A DNA stretch of 64,000 nt from an uncultured Rothia sp. GTDB taxonomy: Bacteria; Actinomycetota; Actinomycetes; Actinomycetales; Micrococcaceae. Where the stretch lies: positions 62,001 to 126,000 of the forward strand of contig CAMIIO010000003.1 in the NCBI GenBank assembly GCA_946221065.1, written 5' to 3'. A program made the position numbers and the translations under genes. The notes beneath the pieces are model-generated. The model had not been told where the DNA came from, ran no database searches, and worked only from the letters and a program-made list of their open reading frames with translations. Shown in pieces: positions 1 through 9,407 of this stretch. Every line of letters starts with the position of its first letter. Position 1 is the stretch's first letter.

Positions 1-1
1 C

Positions 2-565
2 CGCCCCGAATGGTGGATCAACCTGCTCACCACCCGCCCACTAGGATTCACTAAATTTGGTGCGGGAACCCAAACCATTAACCAAATCGGCAATATGTTT
101 GATCCCACCTTGAACTTCGACGACCTCAAGTGGCTCCGCGAAAAATACAGCGGCACCCTGCTGGTTAAGGGCATTCAAACCGCAGCGGACGCCGAGCTTG
201 CTATCAAGGCAGATGCAGACGGCGTCGTACTATCCAACCACGGCGGACGCCAACTTGACCGCGCCCCCGTACCGCTCTATACCCTGCCCGAAGTACGCCG
301 TCGAATTGGCGATGACCCCACCGTGCTGATCGACACCGGTATTATGAGCGGTGGAGACGTGGTTGCCGCGCTCGCATTAGGTGCCGACGGCGCGATGATT
401 GGGCGTGCGTACCTTTACGGTCTAATGGCAGGCGGTGCTGAGGGTGTTGAGCGTGCGCTGGATATTTTCCGTGCAGAAATGACGCGCACCCTGCAGCTCA
501 TGGGCGTCTCTAGCGTCAATGACCTCACTGCCGAACATGTCAAGCTTGATTGGAGAACTGTATGA
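2..565 (+). CDS. lldD: L-lactate dehydrogenase (FMN, quinone type), C-terminal part
   Basis: This is the 3' part of an FMN-dependent alpha-hydroxy-acid dehydrogenase that oxidises L-lactate to pyruvate at the membrane. The reading frame is open from base 2, so the gene starts outside the window and only about 187 of roughly 400 residues are present. Visible family motifs are the lysine strand LLVKGI, the active-site segment SNHGGRQLD with the catalytic His and substrate-binding Arg, and the FMN phosphate-binding run DTGIMSGGDV followed by GADGAMIGRAY. Its stop overlaps the start of the downstream transporter (ATGA), so the two are probably translated together. A lactate 2-monooxygenase of the same family is the main alternative, because the part that would separate them is missing. 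Confidence 0.88.
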   Translation, partial: RPEWWINLLTTRPLGFTKFGAGTQTINQIGNMFDPTLNFDDLKWLREKYSGTLLVKGIQTAADAELAIKADADGVVLSNHGGRQLDRAPVPLYTLPEVRRRIGDDPTVLIDTGIMSGGDVVAALALGADGAMIGRAYLYGLMAGGAEGVERALDIFRAEMTRTLQLMGVSSVNDLTAEHVKLDWRTV

Positions 566-1887
566 GCGTGATACAGCATCTGCGTACAGATCTGACGCCG
601 GGTAGTCGCCGGGCACTTATTGCTTCCATGCTGGGTACGCTGGTGGAATGGTATGACTATGCGCTCTATGGCGCGGCAGCTTCACTTATTATTGGTCCAC
701 TGTTTTTTAGCCACATGGAGACTGGACAGACCGTGGCAGCGTTCGCTACCTTTGCCGTGGGCTTTATCGCTCGCCCGCTGGGTGGCTTGCTGATTGGTCA
801 GATTGGGGATCGACGGGGTAGAAAGCCGGCAATGCTGTTAACTATCCTGATTATGGCGGTTTCCACGGTGGGTATTGGTTTACTTCCTACCGCGCAGACC
901 TGGGGCATTTGGGCTGTTGTTGCACTTATTTTCTTGCGGTTGCTTCAAGGCTTGGGTGCCGGGGCAGAACTGACAGGCGCGATGACGCTGGTTGCCGAGT
1001 ACACTCCGGTACAGCGCCGCGGGCTCTGGACATCGTTAGTGCTTTCCATGCCCGCCGCGGGATCTATGATTGCCACGCTCTCCTTTCTTGCAGTAAGCCA
1101 TCTGCCCACCGAATCCTTTACCGGTTGGGGCTGGCGTCTACCGTTTATTGCTTCTGCCGTACTTTTTGGTGTGGCAATTTATATGCGGAACAAGTTGGAG
1201 GAATCACCCGAATACCGCCTGGCGATGGAGCAACAAGAGAATAAGAGCGCGCAGAGTGCCCCTATCCGTGAGGTGTTGCAGAAGGACTGGCGGAACGTTG
1301 TGCTGGGTTTTATGGCTGTTACCGGTCATAACGCCAATAACTACATTATTTCGATTGCTTCGCTTTCTGTGATGACGCAGTACGGCGGGATGGATCGCAG
1401 TAGCGCGCTAACCGCCGTAATGCTTGCAATCACGCTTGCCGTCTTTCTGTCGCCGGTAGGTGGACACCTGGCGGATAAATTTGGTGCCGGTAAGGTGATG
1501 GGCATTGGAGCCTTGATTGGTCTGATTCACGCATACCCGCTGTTCTGGGCTTTTACTTCCGGAAATTTTTGGCTGATTCTCGCGGCTCTGATGGTTTCAT
1601 ACGGGGTGGTTATGGCAACGACCTCGGGGCCTCAGGGTGCCTTTGTGGCTAATCTTTTTCCGGTGCGTACTCGGTTTACTGGAACGGCGTTAGCCCGGGA
1701 ATTTAGCGGTGCGCTAGTGGCTGGATTTACCCCGATGATTGTGGCGTTATTGTTTAGAGTAGGTAACGGGAGTATTATCCTCCCTGCAACTTATATGGCA
1801 TGCTGCTTTGGCGTGACGGTTGCGGGTATGGTGATAGCACGCGGTAAGGGCGATAATGCTGCTGCCGCAAAACTGCTCAATAACTAG
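562..1887 (+). CDS. MFS transporter, metabolite:H+ symporter (MHS) family
   Basis: This is a 441-residue, 12-helix secondary transporter of the major facilitator superfamily. The N-terminal MLGTLVEWYDYALYG, the loop GDRRGRKPAML (the MFS GxxxDRxGRR-type motif) and the segment FIARPLGG are typical of the MHS branch (ProP, KgtP, ShiA relatives). The ATG at 562 is chosen because it overlaps the lldD stop and has GGAG six bases upstream. A TTG at 550 is also in frame but poorly placed. The coupling to lldD suggests a substrate such as lactate or another carboxylate, but that is inference from position; the sequence does not give the substrate. Confidence 0.85.
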   Translation: MSVIQHLRTDLTPGSRRALIASMLGTLVEWYDYALYGAAASLIIGPLFFSHMETGQTVAAFATFAVGFIARPLGGLLIGQIGDRRGRKPAMLLTILIMAVSTVGIGLLPTAQTWGIWAVVALIFLRLLQGLGAGAELTGAMTLVAEYTPVQRRGLWTSLVLSMPAAGSMIATLSFLAVSHLPTESFTGWGWRLPFIASAVLFGVAIYMRNKLEESPEYRLAMEQQENKSAQSAPIREVLQKDWRNVVLGFMAVTGHNANNYIISIASLSVMTQYGGMDRSSALTAVMLAITLAVFLSPVGGHLADKFGAGKVMGIGALIGLIHAYPLFWAFTSGNFWLILAALMVSYGVVMATTSGPQGAFVANLFPVRTRFTGTALAREFSGALVAGFTPMIVALLFRVGNGSIILPATYMACCFGVTVAGMVIARGKGDNAAAAKLLNN

Positions 1888-1928
1888 CAGCCAGTAACTA
1901 GCCATCAGGGCTATAAAACATGCAAGAA

Positions 1929-1975
1929 AACCCCGGTTGCTGATTTCATGTCAGTCACCGGGGTTGTGCTTTTCT
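1929..1975. terminator. Hairpin terminator between convergent genes
   Basis: A 9-bp stem (AACCCCGGT with ACCGGGGTT, arms near 1929-1937 and 1957-1965), extended inward by further imperfect pairing, is followed by a short T-run. It lies between the transporter and the convergent ABC-class ATPase and can serve both strands. Confidence 0.7.
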
Positions 1976-2017
1976 TCAGTATTTTCAAACCTACCCGTGG
2001 TAGCGGGGGCAGTTTAT

Positions 2018-3730
2018 TTAGAGAGTTAGTCCACGCCAACGGCTCACTGCCTGCAATACCTCAGCAGGACGAGGTAGCGCTAAGTCACCGCGTACACGAT
2101 ACGACCCGGCTCCGGTGGGATCATCTACCCCTACCAAAGTATCTAGCCCTTCGGAGGCAAGCCGTGCCACGACGTCGTGCGCGGCGGCCTCTAGCGAAGC
2201 ACCGGCTTCGAGCTGTTCGGCAATCATTTGCCAGCTCATTGCAATGGCTTGAGTTTGTGAAGAATCTACGAGCTGAGATACATAGCGCAGGTCAATGTAA
2301 TCCCTGCCCACTTGGATCTGCTCTAGCCCACGACGACGCGGGGGCTTACGTAAGTCGGGAATAGCGAGAGAGTCTGCGGCGGGATATCGTGCCGATCCTA
2401 GTCCATTGAGAGCAGCGGATGAAGGAGCCGTGTTTTCTTCTGTGGCCGTATCTTCGCGGTGTGCCCGGGCGATTTCGCGGGCGCGTTCGGTTACATCGGA
2501 CGGTTCAAAGGAGTCCATCGCAATTACGGTATCTGCAACCTCAAAGAATGCCCCGGATCCACCCATCACCAGTACGGTGCTAATACCACGCTGCTCCCAT
2601 AGGTCCTTGACCCGATCCACAAAGGGGGTAATAGGTTCTTTATCGCCGGCAATGAGTTCACGCATTCGTTGATCTCGAATCATGAAGTTTGTTGCGGAAG
2701 TGTCTTCATCAATTAGCAGGGTCTGGGCGCCGACTTCTACTGCCTCGGCAAGGTTAGCCGCCTGGCTGGTGGAGCCGCTGGCGTTTTGGGTTGAGAAGGC
2801 CTGGGTGGGAATGTTGCCCGGAAGGTTCTGGATGAAAGCGGAGATATTGGTGCCGCACACCGCGCGCCCATCTTCAGCTCGTATCGAGATTGCGCTGGCA
2901 TCGCAGACCACGAGTTCTCTGCCATCGCCGGGAATGTGTGCGTAGACCCCGCGTTCGATGGCGCGCAGTAGTGTGGATTTGCCGTGGAAACCGCCACCTA
3001 CGATCAGGGTGATACCGGCGGGTATGCCCATTCCCGTGACTTCGGAGCCGTTGGGCAGGGTGAAGCTGACTCGTTGACCTTCGGGGGCGGTAAAGGGGTG
3101 AGCCTGTGGGAGCGGAGTATCATCGTTGCCTGAGGAACGGGGCAAAATTGCGCCGTCGGCAACAAAGGCCACCAGGTTTCGCTCCGCCAGGGATTGTTGA
3201 ATCAAGAGGAAATCGGTGTAGCAGTCTACGTGTTCCCGCAGAGCGGCTTCGTCGAGTCCTTCAGCGAGCACGGAGTCTTCTACCAGCAGCGGTAGTTCCT
3301 CTCCCAGAAGCCGGGAAGCGGTGTTGCCCTTGACCCGTCGTCCTGCCGCGGGGAAAGAAAAGCTGAATCGTACATGTACGGCGTCATCGGTAATCAGCAC
3401 GGAGCTGCGTTGCAGGATTTCTTGTCCGGGGCGCATGAACACAAATTCACGAGAGGCACGGTAAAAGCGCTCGGAGAAGTCTCGGGCAATAAAATCTGCT
3501 ACCGCCACACGCTGTTCGTGAGTTGCTATGAGTTCGGCGGGGATGTCGGTTTCTACGTGTGGTACAACAAGGTGCATACGGGAGGCAGGGGCGTAGGGGT
3601 CCGATTGAACCTTATCGATATGTAGGTCGAACCATTCAGCGTCCCAGTCGCCGGTGAGTTTTTTAAGTGCGCCATAACTTGCGCCGTCTAATGAACGTAA
3701 TTCTTGAGCTAGTTTGTTCAATGTTGCCAT
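2018..3730 (-). CDS. ABC-class ATPase domain protein (COG3044 type)
   Basis: This is a predicted cytoplasmic ATPase of the conserved but poorly characterised ABC-ATPase domain family, not a transporter subunit. The Walker A loop is GGGFHGKST and a Walker B-like strand is LLIDEDTSA; no membrane segment is visible. The protein is 570 residues from the ATG at 3730, the usual family size. An in-frame GTG at 3760 would add ten residues; neither start has a clear ribosome site. It follows glpK on the same strand with about 200 bases between, so co-transcription with the glycerol genes is possible but unproven. Its function is unknown. Confidence 0.78.
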   Translation of the reverse strand: MATLNKLAQELRSLDGASYGALKKLTGDWDAEWFDLHIDKVQSDPYAPASRMHLVVPHVETDIPAELIATHEQRVAVADFIARDFSERFYRASREFVFMRPGQEILQRSSVLITDDAVHVRFSFSFPAAGRRVKGNTASRLLGEELPLLVEDSVLAEGLDEAALREHVDCYTDFLLIQQSLAERNLVAFVADGAILPRSSGNDDTPLPQAHPFTAPEGQRVSFTLPNGSEVTGMGIPAGITLIVGGGFHGKSTLLRAIERGVYAHIPGDGRELVVCDASAISIRAEDGRAVCGTNISAFIQNLPGNIPTQAFSTQNASGSTSQAANLAEAVEVGAQTLLIDEDTSATNFMIRDQRMRELIAGDKEPITPFVDRVKDLWEQRGISTVLVMGGSGAFFEVADTVIAMDSFEPSDVTERAREIARAHREDTATEENTAPSSAALNGLGSARYPAADSLAIPDLRKPPRRRGLEQIQVGRDYIDLRYVSQLVDSSQTQAIAMSWQMIAEQLEAGASLEAAAHDVVARLASEGLDTLVGVDDPTGAGSYRVRGDLALPRPAEVLQAVSRWRGLTL

Positions 3731-3760
3731 AGATACCACTGTACGACACCCTGCACCCAC

Positions 3761-3949
3761 TTAAAACCACGGAACACCTTTACTTCGCTGAAGAAAAGCA
3801 GATACCTTTTCAAAAAGCCACACAATCGCTTTCCACACCCAAGATATGGGGTCAAGAAAAGCGACTGCGTGGCTTAGGGAGTCCTTCGATTCTCTGGTGA
3901 GAAAGCCGAGGGGCGGGGGAGAGGAACTAGTGGGTTTCCACGTCCTCAT
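3761..3949 (-). CDS. Possible small hydrophobic protein (62 aa)
   Basis: A 62-codon frame begins inside the 3' end of glpK (23-nt overlap) and stops at the base before the alternative GTG start of the ABC-class ATPase. The centre is hydrophobic and aromatic ([16 protein letters not shown]), which could be an amphipathic or membrane helix. There is no clear ribosome site and I recognise no family. It may equally be the chance reading of a 3' untranslated region. Confidence 0.25.
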   Translation of the reverse strand: MRTWKPTSSSPPPLGFLTRESKDSLSHAVAFLDPISWVWKAIVWLFEKVSAFLQRSKGVPWF

Positions 3950-5486
3950 CTACCCAGTCAAGTGTGCGCTCTACCGCTTTCTTCCAGTTGCGGTATTGGC
4001 GCTCTACTTCTTCTGAGTCCATGCTAGGTTCCCAGCGTTTGTCTTCGGCCCAGTTGCTCACCACATCTTCTTCGCCGTCCCAGAATCCAACGGCAATGCC
4101 GGCGGCATAGGCTGCACCAAGAGCAGTGGTCTCAATCACCTTGGGGCGGATGACGGGTACGCCGAGGATATCTGCCTGGAATTGCATGAGGAATTCGTTG
4201 GCTGTCATGCCGCCGTCCACGCGCAATTCCGAAAGTTCTACGGAGCGTCCGGCAGCTTCGGCGTCGGCGTTCATGGCATCGAGTACTTCGCGAGTCTGCC
4301 ATGCGGTAGATTCGAGTGCCGCGCGAACAACGTGGGCGCGGTTAACGTAGCGGGTCAGGCCCACGATGACGCCGCGCGCATCCGAACGCCAGTGCGGTGC
4401 GAACAAACCGGAGAATGCGGGAACCACGTAACAGCCGCCACTGTCTTCCACGGAGGTTGCCAACCCTTCTGACTCGGAGGCGTCGTCGATCATCCGTAGG
4501 TTATCGCGTAACCACTGAATCAGTGAGCCGGAAACTGCCACGGAGCCTTCTAGCGCGTAGACGGGTTTTTCTTCGCCAATCTTGTAGGCAACGGTGGTGA
4601 GTAGCCCGTTGTCGGAGAACACGGCTTGGTGTCCGGTGTTCATCAGCATAAAGTTACCGGTGCCGTAGGTGTTCTTTGCCATGCCTTTTTCAAAGCAGGC
4701 TTGGCCAAAGGTTGCTGCCTGCTGATCGCCCAAGATTCCAGCAATGGGCGTACCGTTGAGTAGACCCTCGGAGCGACCTTTGCCGTATACCTCAGAGGAG
4801 GATTTGATCTCGGGGAGCATGGAGAGCGGAATGCCCATATCCTTGGCAATGTTTTCGTCCCATTGCAGGGTTTTGATGTTCATGAGCATTGTACGGGAGG
4901 CATTGGTGACGTCGGTAACGTGTACGCCGCCGTCGATTCCGCCGGTCATGTTCCACAGTACCCACGAGTCCGTGGTGCCAAAGAGTAGGTCGCCAGCTTC
5001 TGCCTTGTCTCGGGCGCCGTCAACGTTATCGAGAATCCACTTGATTTTGGGGCCGGAAAAGTAGGTGGCTAGATTCAGGCCGGTGATGTCCCGGTACTTA
5101 CCCACGCCGTCTTCGCCTGCAAGCTCGTCGCAGATTTTTTGGGTGCGGGTGTCTTGCCAGACGATTGCGTTGTAAACGGGTTCGCCGGTGGTCTTATCCC
5201 AGACCACGGTGGTTTCGCGCTGGTTGGTAATACCTACTGAGGCAATGGAGTGGTGGTTGATGCTGGCGCCCGAAAGGCACTCGGCTACGGCTTTACGGAT
5301 GTTTTTCCAAATCTCGGTGGGGTCGTGTTCAACCCAGCCAGCTTTGGGGAAAATCTGTTCGTGTTCGAGCTGTCCAATAGAAACTACGGTGCCCTTCTTA
5401 TCGAAGAGGATAGCGCGGGAACTTGTGGTTCCCTGGTCGATGGAGAGCACATATTTTTTGCGTTCGGGCAGGGTATGTTGAGCCAT
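3927..5486 (-). CDS. glpK: Glycerol kinase
   Basis: GlpK phosphorylates glycerol to sn-glycerol 3-phosphate with ATP in the cytoplasm, trapping glycerol that enters through GlpF. The 519-residue protein is of normal length. The FGGY-kinase N-terminal phosphate loop [15 protein letters not shown] is at about residues 14-28, and the C-terminal ATP-binding segment [15 protein letters not shown] is clear. The ATG at 5486 is chosen over a longer open frame because GAAAGGAC sits just upstream and the family sequence begins there. It is the last gene of glpD-glpF-glpK, 52 bases after glpF. Confidence 0.96.
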   Translation of the reverse strand: MAQHTLPERKKYVLSIDQGTTSSRAILFDKKGTVVSIGQLEHEQIFPKAGWVEHDPTEIWKNIRKAVAECLSGASINHHSIASVGITNQRETTVVWDKTTGEPVYNAIVWQDTRTQKICDELAGEDGVGKYRDITGLNLATYFSGPKIKWILDNVDGARDKAEAGDLLFGTTDSWVLWNMTGGIDGGVHVTDVTNASRTMLMNIKTLQWDENIAKDMGIPLSMLPEIKSSSEVYGKGRSEGLLNGTPIAGILGDQQAATFGQACFEKGMAKNTYGTGNFMLMNTGHQAVFSDNGLLTTVAYKIGEEKPVYALEGSVAVSGSLIQWLRDNLRMIDDASESEGLATSVEDSGGCYVVPAFSGLFAPHWRSDARGVIVGLTRYVNRAHVVRAALESTAWQTREVLDAMNADAEAAGRSVELSELRVDGGMTANEFLMQFQADILGVPVIRPKVIETTALGAAYAAGIAVGFWDGEEDVVSNWAEDKRWEPSMDSEEVERQYRNWKKAVERTLDWVDEDVETH

Positions 5487-5538
5487 GGTGGTGTGTCCTT
5501 TCTCAGTACACGGTACGGAAACTTGGTAGCTAGAAATT

Positions 5539-6348
5539 TTAGAATCCCAGGACTGCGGGAACAATGACGGCGGCCAGTATGGCACCGGCGATGGGGCCAA
5601 CAATTGGCACCCAGGCGTAGGCCCAGTTGGAGCTGCCTTTGCCGGGGATGGGTAGAAGGGCATGAGCTACGCGGGGGCCAAAATCGCGAGCGGGGTTAAT
5701 AGCGTAGCCGGTGGAGCCACCGAGCGAGAAGCCAATTGACACCACAATGAGCGCCACTGCCAGCGGACCCAGTCCCGAGGGGGTTTGTCCCGAAGCGACG
5801 ACAAAGGCAATAAGTACAAAGGTGCCAAAAATTTCGGAGACAACATTCCAGCCGTAGGAGGGGACGCCGGGGCCGGTAGAAAATACGCCAAGCTTGATCC
5901 CGTCGTCGGCAGGTTCGTCAAATTGCTTTTTGTATGCTAGCCACGCCCCCACCGCGCCGAGGAACGCGCCGAGGAATTGCCCGGCAAAGTAGATGAGCAT
6001 GGTGCCCAGGGTTGCAGGTACGCCCTTGACGAGGTCCGCGCCGGAGGCCCATAAGCCGATGGTGACGGCGGGGTTAAGGTGCGCGCCGGAGGGACCGGAA
6101 ACGTACACTGCGGCAAATACGGCAAGGCCCCAGCCAAAGGCAATGGCTACCCAGCCGGCGCCTTTAGCGTGGGATTTGTTGAGGCTTGTGGCGGCACATA
6201 CTCCGACACCGAGCAGGATGAGAACAAAAGTGCCCAGGGTTTCGGAGGCAAAAATGCCTAGCCCCGTGGGCACGCCATCTGCGGTGTGCAGGGCGCTGGC
6301 ACTATCGGCAAGGAGCCGTGTGGGTCCTTCAGACAGAAGAAGGTTCAT
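5539..6348 (-). CDS. glpF: Glycerol uptake facilitator (aquaglyceroporin)
   Basis: This is an inner-membrane channel of the MIP family that lets glycerol diffuse into the cell. The 269-residue protein has six hydrophobic helices and the two half-helix NPA motifs, HLNPAVT and AINPARD. The Asp after the second NPAR is the signature of glycerol facilitators as opposed to water-only aquaporins. The start at 6348 has AAGGAAA upstream. It lies between glpD (154-bp gap) and glpK (52-bp gap) on the same strand. The gap before it holds several dyads described separately, so it may have its own regulated promoter. Confidence 0.95.
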   Translation of the reverse strand: MNLLLSEGPTRLLADSASALHTADGVPTGLGIFASETLGTFVLILLGVGVCAATSLNKSHAKGAGWVAIAFGWGLAVFAAVYVSGPSGAHLNPAVTIGLWASGADLVKGVPATLGTMLIYFAGQFLGAFLGAVGAWLAYKKQFDEPADDGIKLGVFSTGPGVPSYGWNVVSEIFGTFVLIAFVVASGQTPSGLGPLAVALIVVSIGFSLGGSTGYAINPARDFGPRVAHALLPIPGKGSSNWAYAWVPIVGPIAGAILAAVIVPAVLGF

Positions 6349-6435
6349 TGAATATTTCCTTGTTCTACGATGAACGAGTTTGGTTGGACTCGTTCAATGA
6401 ATATAAGGAGCCTGGGGTGTTCAGCATTCAATGTT
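6344..6435. promoter_or_regulatory. Cluster of dyads upstream of glpF (candidate operator)
   Basis: The glpF 5' region holds the palindromes TTCATTGAA (6344-6352, covering the start codon) and TTCAATGAA (6393-6401), a degenerate copy TTCAATGTT (6427-6435), and a 9-bp inverted repeat TGAACGAGT / ACTCGTTCA (6371-6396, 8-bp spacer) whose right arm runs into the second palindrome. The regular TTCANTGAA motif in front of glpF and glpK looks like an operator. The regulator is unknown. Confidence 0.45.
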
Positions 6436-6502
6436 TGCTGTGCAGAGCCCTGTAGGTTATTTCGCGCGGTGCTTAGTCAAGCACCGCGCGTGGAATCACT
6501 GA

Positions 6503-8260
6503 TTATTTACCGAGCGGTCTGCGGGCAGCGATGGGCTGTACCGCGTTAATGAGTGCGGCGGCTCCGGATTCGGTGGTTTCCTGTTCTGCAGCCGCAATAG
6601 CTTCTACACGGTGGCGGTAGTTTTCATATTCGGCGGCGACTTTTTCTTCGCTCCAGCCGAGTTCGGGAGCCATGACTTGAAGAATTTCTTTGGCGGCGGC
6701 AAGTCCGCGATCTCGCTGTTCCAGATCCAGACGCACGCGGCGTATGAGCACGTCTTCCAGGTGTAGCGCTCCTTCTACTCGTACTGCGTAGGCGACGTCG
6801 GCGCGAAGGAATTGCGGGGCTGCGGCGAGGGGTACACCGAGTTCAGGCTCGGCGTCGATCATGGCAATGAGGTCTTCTACCTCGGAGCCGTAGCGTTCGA
6901 GCTCGTGGGTGATGCGTTCTTCATCCCATCCGGTGTGCCGAGCAAGTCGGTCGCGTGCGGCCAGAGTCGCTTTAAACCCTTCCGCTCCTACAAGGGGTAG
7001 GGATTCGGTGATGGAGGGGAGAGCTTTGGCGCGTTTTCCTAGGGCAAAGTCCACGGCATCTTTTGCCATCACGCGGTAGGTGGTGAGCTTTCCGCCGGCA
7101 ATAGCGCTCATACCGGGGGCTACTTCGGTGACGGTGTGTTCGCGGGAAACTTTGGTGGATGCCGACTCGGAGCCTTCCTTGAGTTGCGGTTGAAGTAGCG
7201 GGCGCAGTCCAGCGTAGGTACCAATGATGTCTTCGCGGGTGAGCTCTTCTGCGATGAGCTGGTTGGCGTGCTCAAGAACGTAGTCGATGTCCTTGGCGGT
7301 TGCTACGGGAGCTTCCAGGCCTTCGGAGTAGGGGGTGTCGGTGGTGCCAATAATCCAGTAGCGCTGCCAGGGAATGATGAAAAGTACGGACTTTTCGGTT
7401 TTGGTGAAGATGCCGGAGGTTGCCTTAATGCGATCGCGGGGAACCACAATGTGTACGCCCTTTGAGGTGAGTACTTTGAGTCCGGTGTCGTCGTTGGCAA
7501 GGGCTTCAGATTCTTCGGTCCATACGCCGGTGGCATTGATGATGTGTTGTGCCTTGACGGTGTGTTCCGTTCCTGCTTCAAGGTCAAGAATGGTTGCGCC
7601 GGTTACGGTTCCCGAGATGTTTTTCTGAACATCAATCAATTGGGTTCGAGAGGCCGCTAGCGCGCCGTAGCCGGAAGCGGTGCGGATGAGGTCGAGCACC
7701 AGGCGAGCATCGTCTACTCGGGCGTCGTAGAACTGGATGGAGCCGAAAAAGGCGGAGTCTTTGATTCCGGGGAAAATCTTTTTGGTGCCTTTTTTGCTGA
7801 AGTGGCGTTGGGCGGGAACGGTTTTATGGCCGCGGGCGCCGGCGAAGGCGAGGGTATCGTACATGCCGATGCCAACAGCGGAGTAGGCGCGTTCAATAAC
7901 GGGCATTTTGAGGGGCCAGAGGAAGGGTTGTGCCTTGACGAGGTGCGGGGCGATGGCGTTGAGAAGCAGCCCGCGTTCTTTGAGGGCTTCTGCTACTAGT
8001 TTGAAGTCGAGATTGTAGAGGTAACGCAGTCCACCGTGAACGAGTTTTGAGGACCATGCGGAGGTTCCTGCTGCCCAGTCACCGGCTTCAACGATGGCGG
8101 TGCGTAGGCCGCGGGAGGCGGCATCGAGTGCGATTCCTGCTCCGGTAACGCCGCCGCCGATGACGAGGATGTCTACTCCTTGGTCATCGCTCATCTGGCG
8201 TAGAGCCTCAGCGCGGGTTTGTGCGGTGAGGCGGGTTTTCTGGGCGTAGCGAGTGCTCAT
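6503..8260 (-). CDS. glpD: Aerobic glycerol-3-phosphate dehydrogenase
   Basis: GlpD is a membrane-associated FAD enzyme that oxidises glycerol 3-phosphate to dihydroxyacetone phosphate and passes the electrons to quinone. The 585-residue protein has the dinucleotide-binding fold GGGVTGAGIALDAASRG at about residues 35-51 and the typical WSSKLVHGGLRYL segment. The C-terminal cap domain of the bacterial enzymes is present, so the length is normal. The ATG at 8260 has AAAGGAAC upstream. It is the first gene of the minus-strand glp group and is followed by glpF. Confidence 0.95.
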   Translation of the reverse strand: MSTRYAQKTRLTAQTRAEALRQMSDDQGVDILVIGGGVTGAGIALDAASRGLRTAIVEAGDWAAGTSAWSSKLVHGGLRYLYNLDFKLVAEALKERGLLLNAIAPHLVKAQPFLWPLKMPVIERAYSAVGIGMYDTLAFAGARGHKTVPAQRHFSKKGTKKIFPGIKDSAFFGSIQFYDARVDDARLVLDLIRTASGYGALAASRTQLIDVQKNISGTVTGATILDLEAGTEHTVKAQHIINATGVWTEESEALANDDTGLKVLTSKGVHIVVPRDRIKATSGIFTKTEKSVLFIIPWQRYWIIGTTDTPYSEGLEAPVATAKDIDYVLEHANQLIAEELTREDIIGTYAGLRPLLQPQLKEGSESASTKVSREHTVTEVAPGMSAIAGGKLTTYRVMAKDAVDFALGKRAKALPSITESLPLVGAEGFKATLAARDRLARHTGWDEERITHELERYGSEVEDLIAMIDAEPELGVPLAAAPQFLRADVAYAVRVEGALHLEDVLIRRVRLDLEQRDRGLAAAKEILQVMAPELGWSEEKVAAEYENYRHRVEAIAAAEQETTESGAAALINAVQPIAARRPLGK

Positions 8261-8275
8261 AGTGTTCCTTTACAT

Positions 8276-8291
8276 AGTAATGGTGATTACT
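8276..8291. promoter_or_regulatory. Inverted repeat in the glpD promoter region
   Basis: A perfect 6-bp inverted repeat AGTAAT / ATTACT with a 4-bp spacer lies 15 bases upstream of the glpD start codon. It may be an operator; it does not resemble the TTCANTGAA boxes in front of glpF, and no binding protein can be named. Confidence 0.3.
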
Positions 8292-8359
8292 TTTTGTGTC
8301 GTGCTTTACTCTACTCGCAGTGAAACCAGAGATAAATTTTAGGAAATGTCTGGGTGCAT

Positions 8360-9271
8360 TCAGGGTTTTTTCTGACTGTTAGTGGTGAGCTGGTATGCGG
8401 CGTGGGCGAGGGCGTTTCGTACAGCGATAATGCCGGGTTGGTCTTTGCTGTCTTTGCGGGCGGCGGTAAAGATATTGCGTTGCGGGTTTCCGGGGAGTTC
8501 TACGAGTCGTATTCCTGTGGTGTTGGATGCTGAGGTGATGAGGGAGGGGAGGATTGCTGCCGCTTCGGATTCGGCAACTAGGCGCAGGTGCATGGTGAGG
8601 TCTTCAACATTGAACCGGATGGATGGTTCAAATCCGGCGGCTCGGCACTGGTTGATAGCCCAGGTACGGCTGGTGTTGTGGGTGCCTTCGAGAACCCATG
8701 GTAGGTGGGCGGCATGAGGGAGGGAGAGGATGTTGCTGTATGCCGGTACGGCAAGGTGTAGAGGGTCTGTGGTGAGTAGTTGTTGGTCGAGCTCTGCATG
8801 GGCAGGGATGGAATGGTGTGGATAGGATTCGGCGATGACGAGGTCTACGTTGCGGCTTCGGGTGAGCTCTAGTCCGGTTTCGGGGTCTATGTGGTCTACG
8901 TGTAGGTCAATGAGGGGGTGGTGTTGGGCAAGATAGGCAAGGGTTTGGGGGAGGAATGCAATAGCTGCGGATTGGAAGATTGCAAGCTTGACGGTGCCCT
9001 GCGCTTCGCCGGAGAGCTGTGCAAGTCGGGTGGTGGTTGCGTCTATCTCGCGCAGGATGTTGCGAGCTCCTTCAATGAGAATTTTGCCTTCGGGGGTGAG
9101 TTGGCTATTGCGTCCTATTTTGTGGGTGAGGGGTTTACCGATTTCTTGTTCAAGGGTGGCGATTTGTTGAGAAATCGCGGATGGAGTGAGGTGTAGGGTG
9201 CGCGCTGCTGCGGTGAGACTGCCCTGTTCGTGGACGGCGAGGAGCATTTGAAGTCGTCGGATGTCTAACAT
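8360..9271 (-). CDS. LysR-family transcriptional regulator
   Basis: This is a 303-residue one-domain-plus-effector regulator. The N-terminal winged helix-turn-helix (residues 1-60, with GSLTAAARTLHLTPSAISQQIATLE) is classic LysR, followed by a substrate-binding domain of two lobes. The ATG at 9271 has GAGAGGAAA upstream. It is transcribed divergently from putA across a 136-bp gap. LysR proteins often control the divergent neighbour, so regulation of proline catabolism is the natural guess, but the effector is not known. Control of glpD downstream is less likely. Confidence 0.88.
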   Translation of the reverse strand: MLDIRRLQMLLAVHEQGSLTAAARTLHLTPSAISQQIATLEQEIGKPLTHKIGRNSQLTPEGKILIEGARNILREIDATTTRLAQLSGEAQGTVKLAIFQSAAIAFLPQTLAYLAQHHPLIDLHVDHIDPETGLELTRSRNVDLVIAESYPHHSIPAHAELDQQLLTTDPLHLAVPAYSNILSLPHAAHLPWVLEGTHNTSRTWAINQCRAAGFEPSIRFNVEDLTMHLRLVAESEAAAILPSLITSASNTTGIRLVELPGNPQRNIFTAARKDSKDQPGIIAVRNALAHAAYQLTTNSQKKP

Positions 9272-9290
9272 AATTTCCTCTCGTAATTTT

Positions 9291-9304
9291 TAGTAAAACT
9301 TTAC
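9291..9304. promoter_or_regulatory. Possible LysR box between the regulator gene and putA
   Basis: The dyad GTAAA-AC-TTTAC (9293-9304) fits the loose T-N11-A pattern of LysR boxes and lies 22 bases upstream of the regulator's start, in the divergent gap shared with putA. The match is short and AT-rich, so it is only suggestive. Confidence 0.25.
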
Positions 9305-9407
9305 GATACTTCTTAGAAACTTTTACCTGTGCTAATGGTGAGTTTTGGGCTGAAGTGTGGTGCAATAGAACTAAGAATAAGTGATTTATCTCTCATTAGG
9401 AGTTGTG

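Noticed and set aside
4126..5567. Several plus-strand frames within glpK
   Set aside because: They are antisense shadows of a well-conserved gene, with no family resemblance.
5487..5663. Longer GlpK with 59 extra residues
   Set aside because: The extension overlaps glpF and is unlike the family; a good ribosome site stands before the ATG at 5486.
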